64,000 bases of DNA from Teichococcus coralli (GTDB taxonomy: Bacteria > Pseudomonadota > Alphaproteobacteria > Acetobacterales > Acetobacteraceae). The notes below the pieces were generated by a model. It did not search any database, had not been told where the DNA came from, and worked only from the letters and a program-made list of their open reading frames with translations. Position numbers and translations under genes: made by a program. Positions 27,923 to 38,062 of the stretch are shown here, piece after piece (the stretch's first letter is position 1; each line of letters begins with the position of its first letter). The stretch is from the NCBI RefSeq assembly GCF_009829925.1, contig NZ_SNVJ01000006.1:62001-126000 (forward strand). The letters run 5' to 3'.

Positions 27923-29269
27923 TCAGGCGGCGCGGATCTCCGCCAGGAAGCCCTGCACGGCGTCCTCCAGGGCGGACGAGCTGCGGGCCAGATCCTGGGC
28001 GGCGCCGGTGAGGCTCCGGGCACCTTCCGTGGTTCGCCCGGCCTCGCTGCGGATGCCGCCGACGAGCTGGTCCACACGCAGGTTGTGCGCTGCCGCCTGG
28101 GCCGCGCTCTTGGCGATCTCGCTGGTGGCGCTGCCCTGCTCCTTCACCGCGGCCGCGATGCCGGAAGCGATGTCGTCGATCTCGGCGATGATGGTGGCGA
28201 TGCCGCGGATCGCCTCCACCGCCTGCTGCGTGGCGGCCTGGGTCTGGGCGATCTGGTGGCCGATCTCCTCGGTCGCCCTGGCGGTCTGGCTGGCCAGGCT
28301 CTTGACCTCGCTGGCGACCACCGCGAAGCCCTTGCCCGCCTCGCCCGCCCGTGCCGCCTCAATGGTGGCGTTCAGGGCCAGCAGGTTGGTCTGCGCCGCG
28401 ATGTTGCTGATGAGTTGCACCACATCGCCGATACGGCCGGCGCCTTCCGCCAGCGCCTGCACCACCGTGTCCGTCCGGCGGGCATCGTTCACCGCCTTCT
28501 CGGCGATGGTGGCGGATTGCGAGACGCGGCGGCTGATCTCGGCGATGGAGGCCGAGAGCTGCTCGGCCGCCGCCGCCACGGTCTGCACGCCCGAATTCGC
28601 GTCGCCCGCGGCGCTGGCGACGGCGCCGGCCTGCTCCGCGGAGTGGCCAGCGGCCGCGAGGATGTTGCGCGCCACATCGGAAAAGGCGCCCGACGAGCGG
28701 CCGATCTCGGCCGCGACGCCCTGCAGCTTGGCCTCGAAGGCGCCGGCCAGACGTTCGGTCACCTGCTTGCGGCGCTGCTGCTCCGCAACGGCGTAGGTTT
28801 CCAGCAGCACTTCCAGGTCGAACCAGGCGGCCTTCTGCAGCGCGAGCCGCAGGCTGTGCTTCGCCGTCGAGGCCTTGAAGCTGGTCAGGCGGGTGCAGGG
28901 CAGGTCGAGCTTCAGGTCGCGGATGATGCCGTTGAGCACCACGGAATGGCAGATCGTGACGGCGTAGGCGGGCACGCCGCGCTCGTAGAGCGCCGTGGCG
29001 AGGGCTCGCGCCGATTCCATGAAGCCCTCGCCCACCTTGCCGCAGGCAACCCGCTGCCAGTGCGCGAGCCGGACCCGGTGCACGGCCGGCTCCATCAGTG
29101 CGTGCTGGATCTCGGGCCAGCTGGACATCTCGCCGTGCAACTCGTCGAGCAGGCGCGGCAGCCGGCTCTCGGCGAAGGCCGCCTGGGCCCGCAGGAGCTG
29201 CCAGTCCTGATCGGTGATCGCGAAAGCGGCGAAGCGCCGCCTCTGCGCGTCGTCGTGGCCAAGGTGCAT
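27923..29269 (-). CDS. Soluble methyl-accepting chemotaxis protein with an N-terminal globin-coupled sensor-like domain
   Basis: A 448-aa cytoplasmic chemoreceptor without transmembrane helices. Residues about 10-165 look like a protoglobin sensor ([20 protein letters not shown], then a segment ending in ERGVP). The rest is a long MCP coiled coil with the invariant hairpin [20 protein letters not shown]. Aligned on the HxxxG(V/L)xP pattern of heme-binding members, the proximal His position is Leu94 (ALYERGVP), so heme binding is doubtful. AGGAAA precedes ATG 29269. It lies downstream of the TAXI-TRAP genes but behind a strong hairpin. Confidence 0.85.
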   Translation of the reverse strand: MHLGHDDAQRRRFAAFAITDQDWQLLRAQAAFAESRLPRLLDELHGEMSSWPEIQHALMEPAVHRVRLAHWQRVACGKVGEGFMESARALATALYERGVPAYAVTICHSVVLNGIIRDLKLDLPCTRLTSFKASTAKHSLRLALQKAAWFDLEVLLETYAVAEQQRRKQVTERLAGAFEAKLQGVAAEIGRSSGAFSDVARNILAAAGHSAEQAGAVASAAGDANSGVQTVAAAAEQLSASIAEISRRVSQSATIAEKAVNDARRTDTVVQALAEGAGRIGDVVQLISNIAAQTNLLALNATIEAARAGEAGKGFAVVASEVKSLASQTARATEEIGHQIAQTQAATQQAVEAIRGIATIIAEIDDIASGIAAAVKEQGSATSEIAKSAAQAAAHNLRVDQLVGGIRSEAGRTTEGARSLTGAAQDLARSSSALEDAVQGFLAEIRAA

Positions 29270-29362
29270 CAGGGGATTTCCTACCGTCGGCGGCGCGTGA
29301 GGCGCCACTGGCAGCTTCCCTACCGCATCGGAGATTAAATGCCGCCTAACGCGTGCGGCGTC

Positions 29363-29391
29363 GGCGGGGCATTCGTCGGGAATGCCCCGCC
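29363..29391 (-). terminator. Hairpin terminator after the TRAP permease gene
   Basis: GGCGGGGCATTC (29363-29374) pairs perfectly over 12 bp with GAATGCCCCGCC (29380-29391), with a five-base loop. It sits 9 bases after the TRAP permease stop and before the chemoreceptor start. No T-tract. Confidence 0.6.
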
Positions 29392-29400
29392 TGCCGGCGG

Positions 29401-31272
29401 CTATTGCCGCGAGGATTGCAGCGCCGCCGCTCCGCTGCCCTGCTGCCGCCGCTGCAGGAGTTGCAGCGCCAGCACGCCGCCGCCGCAGAGGATGCCGATG
29501 CCATCGGTGAGCAGGCCCGGCACGATCAGGGCGATGGCCGCGACAAAGAGCGCGACCCGCTCCCAGATCGGCATCGGGCGGAGCAGGTAGCCGTGCAGGG
29601 AGGCCGCCAGCAGCAGCGCGCCGGCAATGGCGCTGACCACCGCCACGGCGATGGCGGAAGGCTCGCCGATCAGCAGCAGCGCCGGCTGGTAGACGAACAT
29701 GAAGGGGATGATGAACCCCGCCGCGCCGATCTTGACCGCGGCGAGGCCCGAGGCCCAGAGGTCCGACTTGGCCAGCCCCGAGGCGGCGAACACCGCCAGC
29801 GCCACCGGCGGCGTGATGGCCGAGAGGATGGCGAAGTAGAAGGCGAAGAGGTGCGCCGCCGGCTCGACCACGCCCAGCGTGATCAGCGCCGGCACCAGCA
29901 GCGCCACCATCACGATGTAGGCCGGGGTGGTGGGCATGCCCATGCCGAGGATGATGCCGGCCGCCATGGTCATCAGCAGCGCCAGCAGCAGACTCTGCTG
30001 CGCCGCGTTCACCACCAGCTGGGTGAAGGTGATGCCGACGCCGGTCAGCCCGATCACGCCGATCACGATGCCGGCGCAGGCGCAGGCCATGGCGATGCCG
30101 AGCGTGTTGCGCGCGCCGTCCAGCAGCGCGCCGTGGAACTGGCCGAAGCTGACATTGCCGCGGCTGTTGCGCCGCAGCGCCGCCGCCGGAAAGCAGGCCA
30201 GCGTCGCCACCAGCGCGGCGAGCGGCGCCGAGAAGCCGCCGAACAGGCCGACGATGATGATGATGAGCGGGATCGAGAGATGCCAGCCCTCGGTGACGAC
30301 GTTGCGCAGCCGGGGCACCTCGCTGGCGGGCAGGCCGGTGAGGCCGGTGCGCTTCGCCTCGAAATGCACCGCCGCGAAGGTGGCGACGTAGTAGAGCAGC
30401 GAGGGAATGGTGGCCCAGACCACCACCTGCATGTAGCTCACCTGCAGGAACTCGGCCATGACAAAGGCGGCCGCGCCCATGATCGGCGGCATCATCTGCC
30501 CGCCGGTGCTGGCCACGCTCTCCACCCCGGCGGCGAAGGCCGGGCGGAAGCCGCTGCGCTTCATCAGCGGGATGGTCACCTGCCCCGTCACCATGACGTT
30601 GGCCACCGCCGAGCCGGACACGCTGCCGAACAGCGAGGAGGAAACGACCGCCACCTTGCCGGGCCCACCCGTCGCGCGGCCGGTCAGGGCAAGCGCGAAG
30701 TCCATGAACAGCCGCCCGACGCCCGAGCGCTCCATGAACGCTCCGAACAACACGAAGATCACCACATAGCCGGCCGAAACACCGAGCGTGGAGCCGAAGA
30801 TGCCCTCGGTCGTCAGGTAGAGCTGGTCGATCAGGGCGAGGTTGCTGGCGCCGCCGAAGAAATAGGCCCAGCCCAGGAAGGCCATGGCGGTGACCGGCAA
30901 GGCCCAGCCGATCACGCGCCGCGTCGCTTCCAGGATCAGAACCACCAGCAGCCAACCGCCGACCACGTCCAGCGGACGCGGGTCGTCGACGTAAGGCATG
31001 CGGTAGACGAGCCAGTCGTAATCGGCGAAGAGCCGTCCGACCGCCCAGACCGACAGCGCCACGGCCAGCCAGTCCTCGGGGCCGGGGTTGGACGCGCCGC
31101 GGCGCGTCCGCAGCGGAAAGATCAGGAAGACCAGGGTGGTCGCGAAGAGCAGATGCGTGCCGCGGAAGATGACGGCTTCCGGTGGCGAGAAGGCGATCAC
31201 CCACATATGGTAGAGCGCCATCGCCGAAGCGATGGCGCCCGCAAGCCCGTCCACGGCGCGCTTGTAGGTCAT
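29401..31272 (-). CDS. TRAP transporter fused permease (4TM/12TM, DctQM type)
   Basis: A 623-aa membrane protein joining the small and large TRAP permease subunits, as is usual for TAXI-type systems. The N-terminal four helices (to about 130) correspond to DctQ. The rest is the DctM-like domain with [35 protein letters not shown] and [20 protein letters not shown]. It takes up a carboxylate with sodium or proton coupling, with the TAXI binding protein encoded 12 bases upstream. It ends close to a 12-bp hairpin. Confidence 0.95.
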   Translation of the reverse strand: MTYKRAVDGLAGAIASAMALYHMWVIAFSPPEAVIFRGTHLLFATTLVFLIFPLRTRRGASNPGPEDWLAVALSVWAVGRLFADYDWLVYRMPYVDDPRPLDVVGGWLLVVLILEATRRVIGWALPVTAMAFLGWAYFFGGASNLALIDQLYLTTEGIFGSTLGVSAGYVVIFVLFGAFMERSGVGRLFMDFALALTGRATGGPGKVAVVSSSLFGSVSGSAVANVMVTGQVTIPLMKRSGFRPAFAAGVESVASTGGQMMPPIMGAAAFVMAEFLQVSYMQVVVWATIPSLLYYVATFAAVHFEAKRTGLTGLPASEVPRLRNVVTEGWHLSIPLIIIIVGLFGGFSAPLAALVATLACFPAAALRRNSRGNVSFGQFHGALLDGARNTLGIAMACACAGIVIGVIGLTGVGITFTQLVVNAAQQSLLLALLMTMAAGIILGMGMPTTPAYIVMVALLVPALITLGVVEPAAHLFAFYFAILSAITPPVALAVFAASGLAKSDLWASGLAAVKIGAAGFIIPFMFVYQPALLLIGEPSAIAVAVVSAIAGALLLAASLHGYLLRPMPIWERVALFVAAIALIVPGLLTDGIGILCGGGVLALQLLQRRQQGSGAAALQSSRQ

Positions 31273-31284
31273 TCCAGGCGACCC

Positions 31285-32226
31285 TTACTTGCTGGCCAGG
31301 GCATTCGCCTCGCGGTAGTAGCGCCGGGCGCCCTCATGCATCGGCACGCTGATGTCCTGCGCGCCGAACTTCACCTCGGTCTTGCGCATCGAGCCGACAA
31401 CGTTGCGCAGCGCGTCGATGTTCTGCCAGATCGCCTTGGTCATCTTGTAGACCTGCTCGGGATCGCGGTCGCACTGCGTGATGATGTGCGTGGTGTAGGT
31501 GATCATCTCCGGCGTGCCCTTCTGGCTGGGATAGGTCCCCTCCGGCAGCGCCTGGACACGGTAGGCCTCGTTGATCTTCTTCATCCCCTCCTCGTACTTG
31601 GAGAGGTCGAGCAGGCGGATCTCGCGTGCGCTGGCGAGGTCCATCACCGCGCTCGCCGGCACGGTGGTGCCGAGGGTGAAGGCCTGCGCGTGCCCGTCCT
31701 TCATCAGTCCGACGGCGTCGGTGTAGCCGGTCTGGAAGTTGGGCTGGATGTCCTTGTAGGAAAGTCCGGCCACCTGCAGCAGTTGCTGCGTGATGACTTC
31801 CGCGGTGTTGCCGCGCGGCTGGATGGCGACCGCCTTGCCCTTCAGGTCCTCGACCTTCTCGATCCCGGAATCCGCCAGCACCACCACCTGGAACCACTGC
31901 GGGTAGAGCGAGGCGATGTTGCAGACATTCTCGGCCTTCTGCGGGAAGGGCGCGCGGCCGTTCAGCCCGTCCACGGTGCTGATCGAGTTGGCGAAGGCGA
32001 CATCCGCCTTGCCGCCGGAGACGCCGCGGACGTTGATCACGCCGGCGCCTGGCACGACCTGCACCGTGAGGCCGGGAACCGCCTTCTCCCAGATGTTCTT
32101 GAGCGCGCCGCCAAGCGGGATCCACGATCCGCCCTGCGGGCCGGTCATCATGCGGAGTTCCTCCGCGCCGGCGGGAGCCGCGAGTGTTGCCGCCAGGGCA
32201 ATGCCCAGGAAGAAGCGAGACCGCAT
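31285..32226 (-). CDS. TAXI family TRAP transporter solute-binding subunit
   Basis: A 313-aa periplasmic receptor. A signal peptide ends around residue 21 (AAPAGAEE). Mature-part motifs are [36 protein letters not shown] and [13 protein letters not shown], all typical of TAXI (TRAP-associated extracytoplasmic immunogenic) proteins. Ligands in the family include glutamate and 2-oxoglutarate-like acids, unknown here. GGAGGAA lies 6 bases before ATG 32226. First gene of a two-gene operon with the fused permease; divergent from a FixL-like kinase. Confidence 0.94.
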   Translation of the reverse strand: MRSRFFLGIALAATLAAPAGAEELRMMTGPQGGSWIPLGGALKNIWEKAVPGLTVQVVPGAGVINVRGVSGGKADVAFANSISTVDGLNGRAPFPQKAENVCNIASLYPQWFQVVVLADSGIEKVEDLKGKAVAIQPRGNTAEVITQQLLQVAGLSYKDIQPNFQTGYTDAVGLMKDGHAQAFTLGTTVPASAVMDLASAREIRLLDLSKYEEGMKKINEAYRVQALPEGTYPSQKGTPEMITYTTHIITQCDRDPEQVYKMTKAIWQNIDALRNVVGSMRKTEVKFGAQDISVPMHEGARRYYREANALASK

Positions 32227-32583
32227 CGTGTTCCTCCGTGTTCGGTGTTCTTGTCGTGCAGTGTTCTGCATCGCCGCCCCTCGTCCGCCGCGCCGGACGG
32301 GAAGGTGCCCGCGCCTGCGGGCCTGCCATGGCCGCTCCGAGTGAGGCGAACGGGAAACAACGACTTGGCCTGCCGGTCACCGGAAGGATACCCCGTGAAA
32401 CTACGTAGCGGCACCGGCGGGGGACAGGCCCGCGGCATGACGTGCTAGGCTGTATCCGGCGCCCGGAGAAGGCGCTGCAACAGGGAAGGCTTCATGCCAG
32501 GGCGTTCACGGCAGGGGAGGCGCGGGGGCACCGGATGCGCCGCACGGCTGGTTCGCGCCGTCGCGGGGGAGTAGCCTGCCGGC
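32227..32583. promoter_or_regulatory. Divergent region between TAXI-TRAP operon and FixL/FixJ-like genes, with a CTACGTAG palindrome
   Basis: No gene is supported in these 357 bases. The perfect 8-base palindrome CTACGTAG lies at 32401-32408, 174 bases before the TAXI start and 175 before the kinase start. As I recall it, in vitro selected FixJ sites contain GTAMGTAG, and this differs at one position. It is therefore a candidate site for the response regulator encoded at 35177, which could control both directions. I see no convincing -35/-10 pair. Confidence 0.4.
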
Positions 32584-35184
32584 ATGTGGCTCAAGCGCTT
32601 CGTCTTTCGGCGGATGGCAGGCGGGCAGCAAGGCGCGGCACGATGCGAGCCCCGGCGAGGCTGGCCCCTCGCCTGGCACCTGGCCATGCTTTGCGCCGTG
32701 GTGCTGGCGCCGATGCTCGCGACGGAAGCCGCGCTGCTCTTCCATCTGGCGCAGGGCGAGCGCACGCGGCACGAGGCCACGGCACGCGAAGCCGCGCGGC
32801 GCATCACCGTCGATCTCAACCGTGAGCTGATCGCGATGCGGACGCTGATGGAGGTGCTCGCCACATCCGACCATCTGAGGGCCGGCGACATCGGCGCCTT
32901 CACCAGCCGCGCCGAGGCGGTGCCGCGGCCGGCGGGCGCGGAAATCGTGCTGCAGGACCAGGCAGGCCATCTGCTCGCCACCACCGCGCCGCCGGCGGAG
33001 CGGCGGCTTGCCATGGAAGGGCTTGCGCCCGCCCCTCCGCGGCCGCCCGTGACGGAGGGTCCCTTCTCGGGCCTGCTCGCGGCGCCCTCCAGGGAGCCTG
33101 CCTTCGCGGTGTCCACCTGGGCGCCGCCCGGCACCGCGGCGCCCGCCTGGAGACTCAGCCTGGCAGTGCCCCTCGCCTTCCTGAACGACATCGTGCGCGA
33201 TGCCGAGATCCCGGCTGGAATGGTGGCCAGCCTGCTCGACGGCGAGGGCTTCATCCTGGCACGCAGCCAGGAGGCGGCGCGCCTCGTCGGCACCCGCGTG
33301 CCGCCGGAGCTGAACATGCCTCCGGCCCAGGCGCAGGGCTGGCAGCACGGCCGCAGCGCCGCGGGCGAGGAGGTGGTGGCGGCCTTCAGCCGCTCCGGCC
33401 TGTCCGGCTGGACGGTGGCGGTCTTCATGCCCGAGGCGGCCTTCGCCGCGCCCCTGCGCCTCTCCTTCTGGACGATGCTCGCGGCCGGCCTGCTGCTGGC
33501 CGCCCTGGTGGCGGCCATGGCCTCGCTCTTCGCGCGGCGCATCGCCCGCCCGATCGCCGCCCTGGCGGGCTTCGCCGCCACCGGGGGAGAGTCCATGGCC
33601 CTGCGGCCGCATGGCGGCGTGCGGGAGGTCGAGGCCGTGGCCGCCGCGCTGGCCGCCGTCCGCGCGGAGGCCACGGCCCGCCTGCGCGAGCGCGAGGACC
33701 TGCTGCTCACGCTCGACAGCGCGCAGGTGATCGTGCGCGAGCCCGGAGGCTGCATCCTCGTCTGGACGTCCGGCAGCGAGCATCTCTACGGCTGGGCACC
33801 GGCCGAGGCGCTCGGGCGCATCTCCCACGAGCTGCTGGAGACCCAGTTTCCCCGCCCGCTGGAGCAGATCATGGGAGAGCTGCTGGAGCGCGGCGAATGG
33901 CAGGGCGAGCTGCGGCAGCGGCGGCGCGACGGCAGCCTGGTGACGGTGATCAGCCAATGGGCGCTGCGGCGCGGCCCGGACGGCGCGCCGCACACCGTGG
34001 TGGAGGCCAGCAACGACATCACCGGCCTGCGCGAGGCCGAGGAGGCGCTGCGCCTCAACCGCGACCTGCTCGCCTCGGTGCTGAACGCCAGCCCCGAGCC
34101 GATCTCGGCGCGCGACCTGGAGGGCCGGCTGGTGATCCTGAACCAGCCCTCCGCCGCCGTTTACGGCGCCACGGTGGAGGATGCGATCGGCCGCCGGGTG
34201 GAGGAGCTGCTGCCGCCTTCCGCCGCCGCCGCCGCGCGCGCGGCCGACCTCGCCGTGATCACCTCCGGGCGAACCCAGGTGCTGGAGAACGAGATCCCCG
34301 CCGGGGACGGCAGTCCGCGCGTGCTGCTTTCCAGCAAGGCGCCCTGGCGGGACGGCAGCGGCCGCACGGTCGGGGTGGTGACGGTGTCGCGCGACATCAC
34401 GGTGCGTCGCCGCGCCCAGGCCCGGCTGCAGCAGATGCAGGAAGAGCTGCTGCATGTCTCCAGGCTGAGCGCCATGGGCGCCCTGGCGGCGGAGCTGGCG
34501 CACGAGCTGAACCAGCCGCTGACGGCCGTCGCCAACTTCGCCGACGCGGCACGGCGGATGCTGGGCAGCCGCGGCACGCCGGACGCGGGGCAGCTCCAGG
34601 CGGCGCGCGAAGCCATGGCCGAGGCGGCGGGACAGGCCGTGCACGCCGGGCGGATCATCCGGCGGCTGCGCGACTTCATCGGTCGCGGCGAGGCGGAGCG
34701 GCAGCCCACGCCGCTGAACATGCTGGTGGATGGGGCGGTGCGCCTGGCGATGGCGGGCGCCGGCAAGCAGGGCGTGGTGCTGCGCCTGGAGCTGGCGCCG
34801 GACGCGCCGGAGGTGATGGCGGACCGCGTCCGCATCCAGCAGGTCGTGTTCAACCTGGTGCGCAACGCGCTGGACGCCATGCAGGAGGTGGTGCACCGGG
34901 AGCTGCGCATCGCCACCGCGCGGCGGGGCGGGAGCGCCGTGCTGACCGTGGCGGATACCGGGCCGGGCCTCAGCCAGACGGTGGCCGAGCATATCTTCGA
35001 GCCCTTCATCAGCACCAAGCCGGAGGGCATGGGGATCGGCCTCTCCATCTGCCGCTCCATCGTCGAGGACCATGGCGGCCATCTCGCCGCCGAGCCGACG
35101 CCGGGTGGCGGCGCGACCTTCCGGGTCGTGCTTCCGGCTGCGCCGCAGGAGGCCGCCACGCAGGCGGAGGTGACCCATGGGTGA
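32584..35184 (+). CDS. Membrane sensor histidine kinase with two PAS domains (FixL/DctB-like)
   Basis: An 866-aa kinase. Helix 1 (about 30-55) and helix 2 (about 293-316) enclose a periplasmic sensor domain of about 240 residues. Two PAS domains follow (about 372-485 and 490-610). The dimerisation helix carries His640 in AELAHELNQPLTAVANFADA. The ATPase domain has VFNLVRNALDAM, VADTGPGL and GMGIGLSICRS. The layout fits kinases that sense carboxylates in the periplasm. It overlaps the response-regulator gene by 8 bases. Divergent orientation to the TAXI-TRAP operon suggests that transporter as target. Confidence 0.92.
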   Translation: MWLKRFVFRRMAGGQQGAARCEPRRGWPLAWHLAMLCAVVLAPMLATEAALLFHLAQGERTRHEATAREAARRITVDLNRELIAMRTLMEVLATSDHLRAGDIGAFTSRAEAVPRPAGAEIVLQDQAGHLLATTAPPAERRLAMEGLAPAPPRPPVTEGPFSGLLAAPSREPAFAVSTWAPPGTAAPAWRLSLAVPLAFLNDIVRDAEIPAGMVASLLDGEGFILARSQEAARLVGTRVPPELNMPPAQAQGWQHGRSAAGEEVVAAFSRSGLSGWTVAVFMPEAAFAAPLRLSFWTMLAAGLLLAALVAAMASLFARRIARPIAALAGFAATGGESMALRPHGGVREVEAVAAALAAVRAEATARLREREDLLLTLDSAQVIVREPGGCILVWTSGSEHLYGWAPAEALGRISHELLETQFPRPLEQIMGELLERGEWQGELRQRRRDGSLVTVISQWALRRGPDGAPHTVVEASNDITGLREAEEALRLNRDLLASVLNASPEPISARDLEGRLVILNQPSAAVYGATVEDAIGRRVEELLPPSAAAAARAADLAVITSGRTQVLENEIPAGDGSPRVLLSSKAPWRDGSGRTVGVVTVSRDITVRRRAQARLQQMQEELLHVSRLSAMGALAAELAHELNQPLTAVANFADAARRMLGSRGTPDAGQLQAAREAMAEAAGQAVHAGRIIRRLRDFIGRGEAERQPTPLNMLVDGAVRLAMAGAGKQGVVLRLELAPDAPEVMADRVRIQQVVFNLVRNALDAMQEVVHRELRIATARRGGSAVLTVADTGPGLSQTVAEHIFEPFISTKPEGMGIGLSICRSIVEDHGGHLAAEPTPGGGATFRVVLPAAPQEAATQAEVTHG

Positions 35185-35806
35185 GGCAAGGATCGCCTAT
35201 GTCGTGGACGATGAGGAGGTGGTGCGGCGCTCGCTCGTGCTGCTGCTGCGCTCGGCGGGCTATACGGTGCGCGCCTTTCCCTCCGGAGAGGACTTCCTGA
35301 GCGCCTCGGCGGAAGGCCTGCCCTTCGGCTGCGTGCTGCTCGACCTGCGGATGCCGGATCTGGACGGGCTTTCCGTGCAGCGACGGATCGTCGCGCAGGG
35401 GCTGGACATGCCGGTGATCGTCGTCACCGCACATGGCGACGTGCCGATGGCCGTCGAGGCGATGAAGCTTGGCGCCTCGGATTTCATCGAGAAGCCCTAT
35501 GACGGCGAGGCGCTGCTGCAGGCCGCCGGGCACGCCCTGGCGCGGGGCGCCGAGGCACGGGCCCGCAGCCGCGAGGCGGCCGAGGCGGCGGAGCGCGTCG
35601 CGGCGCTGACGGTGCGCGAACTGGAGGTGCTGCAAGGCCTCGTGACCGGCAAGCAGAACAAGGAGATCGCGCGCGACCTCGGCTTGAGCCCGCGCACCGT
35701 CGAGATCCACCGCGCCAACGTGATGGAGAAGCTCGCCGTGCGCAGCCTGCCCGAGGCGGTACGCATCGCCCTTTCCGCCGGGCTGGCGACACGGAGCATG
35801 GGCTGA
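35177..35806 (+). CDS. FixJ/LuxR-type response regulator
   Basis: A 209-aa regulator with a receiver domain (acid pocket DDEE at 11-14, phospho-acceptor Asp56 in LLDLRMPDLDG, Lys in IEKPYDGE) and a C-terminal LuxR-type HTH (LTVRELEVLQGLVTGKQNKE, then LGLSPRTVEIHRANVMEKL). It shares its start with the last codons of the kinase gene, so the pair is translationally coupled. The architecture is that of FixJ, TodT and TctD-like activators. Likely target is the divergent TAXI-TRAP operon. Confidence 0.94.
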   Translation: MGEARIAYVVDDEEVVRRSLVLLLRSAGYTVRAFPSGEDFLSASAEGLPFGCVLLDLRMPDLDGLSVQRRIVAQGLDMPVIVVTAHGDVPMAVEAMKLGASDFIEKPYDGEALLQAAGHALARGAEARARSREAAEAAERVAALTVRELEVLQGLVTGKQNKEIARDLGLSPRTVEIHRANVMEKLAVRSLPEAVRIALSAGLATRSMG

Positions 35807-35898
35807 AGGGAAGCGGGCGGAAAGGCGCTCCCCCGAGCCTCCCGGCTTTCCTGCCAGTTGGCGTTCTGCTTTCCACCGGGACGCAGTACGGACAGAGG

Positions 35899-37980
35899 AT
35901 GGATGAAAGATCCGGGGACTCCTTGCCCGCGGTGCCATTCCTTCCAGCCAGAATTCTCGCCTTCCCGTGTTCCGTTGCGGCGGCTTTCGTGCTGGACAGC
36001 GGAAACCCCTGTATTCACAGTGAGTTCCCGTCCTGTTCGCCTCGGGAAAGGCTTGCCTGCCCGGTGTCCTTGCCGCGCCAGCTCCGGACACATCAGCGCC
36101 GCCTTGCCGGCGTCGTCGCGGCCATCGCGGCGGGCGCCACGGAGGCACGCGACATCCTGGCGGCGGTGACGCCCGGCGGCGGCAAGTCGCTGCTGCCGGT
36201 GATCGCCGCCGCCCGGCTGATGGAGGCAAACCTCGTCGAGCGCGTCTGCTGGGTGGTGCCGCGCGACAGCCTGCGCCTGCAAGCCGAGGAAGCCTTCGCC
36301 GACCCCGCCTGGCGGAATGCGCTGAGGCACGCCATCTCGGTCCGCTCGGCGGACAACGCGCCGGATCTTTACCGGGGCCTGCAGGGCTACGTGACCACCT
36401 ATCAGGGGATCGCGGCGGCGCCGGCACTGCATCTGGCGGCCTTGCGGCAGCACCGTACCCTGCTGGTGGTGGACGAGATGCACCACCTCCCCGCCCTGGC
36501 GGAGACCGACCCCGTCGCGGCCGCCGAGGCCGCGGGCGAGGAGGAGGACCAGGCCGGCGCCTGGTCACGCGCGCTGCTGCCGCTGCTGGAATGCTCCGCC
36601 GTGCGGCTGCTGCTCTCCGGCACGCTGGAGCGGGCGGATGGCCGCGGCATTCTCTGGCTGCCCTACCGCCAAGGGCCGCGGCTGCGCACGCGGGAGGTGG
36701 ACCTGGACGCGCCGGGGTGGGCGGTGGTCGGCTACAGCCGCGCGCAGGCCCTGGCCGAGCGCGCCGTGCTGCCCGTGACCTTTGGCGCGCTGGACGGCGA
36801 GGCGACCTGGCGCGACCCGGAGGGCACCAGTGTCGGCCCGCATCGCCTTGCCGGCTACCATCCCGACGAGACGACGCGGCCCGCCTTGTTCACTGCGCTG
36901 CGCACCGGCTTCGCGGAGGCGCTGCTGCGCGAGGCCTTTCTCGCCGCACGCGCGTTGCGCGCACGGCGGCGGCACGAGCGCGGCCTGCCGCCGGGAGCGT
37001 CCGCACGGGGCCTGGGCAAACTCCTGGTTGTGGCGCCCGACCAGATGACGGCCCGGCAGTATCTCGCTCTGCTGCGCCGCTGGGTGCCCACCGGGCAGGC
37101 CGAGGAGTCGGTCGGCCTCGCCACCTCGGACAGCGGCGATGCGCACCAGACCCTCGCGGCCTTCCGCCTGCGTCCGGAGCCCTCCATGCTGGTGACGGTG
37201 GCGATGGCCTATGAGGGGTTGGATGCGCCGGAAGTCGCCGTGGTGGCCGCCCTCACCCATATCCGGTCGCGACCCTGGCTGGAGCAGATGGTGGCGCGCG
37301 CCACCCGGGTGGACCCGCACGCCGGTGCCTATGAGGCGCAGCGGGCACTGGTCTATCACCCGGACGACCCGCTGTTCGGCCGCTTCCGCATCCGCATGGA
37401 GACGGAGCAGGGCACGCTGGCGAAGCGGCCACGGCCCCGCCTGACGCAGCACACGCTTCCCCTCTGGCTGCGTGAGCAGCTGCCGCCGGGGCGGGAGGGC
37501 ATCACGCCGCTCGAATCCAATGCGCTGGCGCTGCGCTTCGACACGCTGGCCCCAGGGCCGGAACTGGCGCTCAAGCGGCCGGAGCTGGAGGAGGCGCAAG
37601 GCGAGATGCTGGAGGCGCCTTCCGTCGCCGAACGGCGGCTGCGCGCGCGGGTCGGCGAGATGGTGGCGGCCCAGGCGGTGGAGGATGAGGCCATGCTGCA
37701 GGGGCCGCGCGCCGGCGTCGCCGGTCCCGGCCTCTACCACCGCTACAACGCCATCCTGAAGCGCGTCCTGGGCGGCAAGGCCCGCGCGCAGATGAGCCTC
37801 CTGGAGCTGGAGGCCGCCATCGGCTGGCTGGAGCGCAACCGGCTGGCGGGGCACCAGCACCTGCTGGCGAACGATCCGCGCTATGCCTGGTCCGCCCGCA
37901 AGCGCGGCGAATGGCGCCCGCCCCAGGGCCGCGCCGCCCAGAGGATGCCTTCCGCGCCGCGCCGCAAGCACGGGGCGTGA
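35899..37980 (+). CDS. Lone DEAD/DEAH-type superfamily 2 helicase
   Basis: A protein of up to 693 aa with a full SF2 helicase core. Walker A is TPGGGKS (91-97), motif II DEMHH (192-196), motif III LLLSGT (237-242), motif V VAMAYEGLDAPEV (434-446) and motif VI EQMVARATR (462-470). After the core, a 220-residue C-terminal region of mostly helices has no family I know. The first 55 residues look non-conserved and their base composition is lower in GC; a GTG at 36064 could be the true start (638 aa). No nuclease, methylase or phage gene lies beside it, so it is an orphan. DNA or RNA substrate unknown. Confidence 0.8.
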   Translation: MDERSGDSLPAVPFLPARILAFPCSVAAAFVLDSGNPCIHSEFPSCSPRERLACPVSLPRQLRTHQRRLAGVVAAIAAGATEARDILAAVTPGGGKSLLPVIAAARLMEANLVERVCWVVPRDSLRLQAEEAFADPAWRNALRHAISVRSADNAPDLYRGLQGYVTTYQGIAAAPALHLAALRQHRTLLVVDEMHHLPALAETDPVAAAEAAGEEEDQAGAWSRALLPLLECSAVRLLLSGTLERADGRGILWLPYRQGPRLRTREVDLDAPGWAVVGYSRAQALAERAVLPVTFGALDGEATWRDPEGTSVGPHRLAGYHPDETTRPALFTALRTGFAEALLREAFLAARALRARRRHERGLPPGASARGLGKLLVVAPDQMTARQYLALLRRWVPTGQAEESVGLATSDSGDAHQTLAAFRLRPEPSMLVTVAMAYEGLDAPEVAVVAALTHIRSRPWLEQMVARATRVDPHAGAYEAQRALVYHPDDPLFGRFRIRMETEQGTLAKRPRPRLTQHTLPLWLREQLPPGREGITPLESNALALRFDTLAPGPELALKRPELEEAQGEMLEAPSVAERRLRARVGEMVAAQAVEDEAMLQGPRAGVAGPGLYHRYNAILKRVLGGKARAQMSLLELEAAIGWLERNRLAGHQHLLANDPRYAWSARKRGEWRPPQGRAAQRMPSAPRRKHGA

Positions 37981-38062
37981 AGCGCGGCGCCGGCCGCTCC
38001 CCCTCTGGAATTTCCCCCCATCCGGTGGCCTGCTGGGCTGCCGCTTCGAAGGATGGCCCCCA

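Noticed and set aside
29270..31204. N-terminal extension of the chemoreceptor frame through the TRAP permease region
   Set aside because: The frame stays open only because of GC bias; chemoreceptor homology begins at 29269, which has its own RBS.
29353..32448. A 1031-codon plus-strand open frame opposite the TRAP genes
   Set aside because: Same reason: low-complexity His/Arg/Gly composition opposite a membrane permease and a binding protein with clear family signatures.
35899..37980. Helicase as part of a known multi-gene defence system
   Set aside because: Neighbours are a response regulator and a D-aminopeptidase-like hydrolase; no nuclease, methylase, reverse transcriptase or toxin-like gene lies beside it, so a multi-gene system is not supported.
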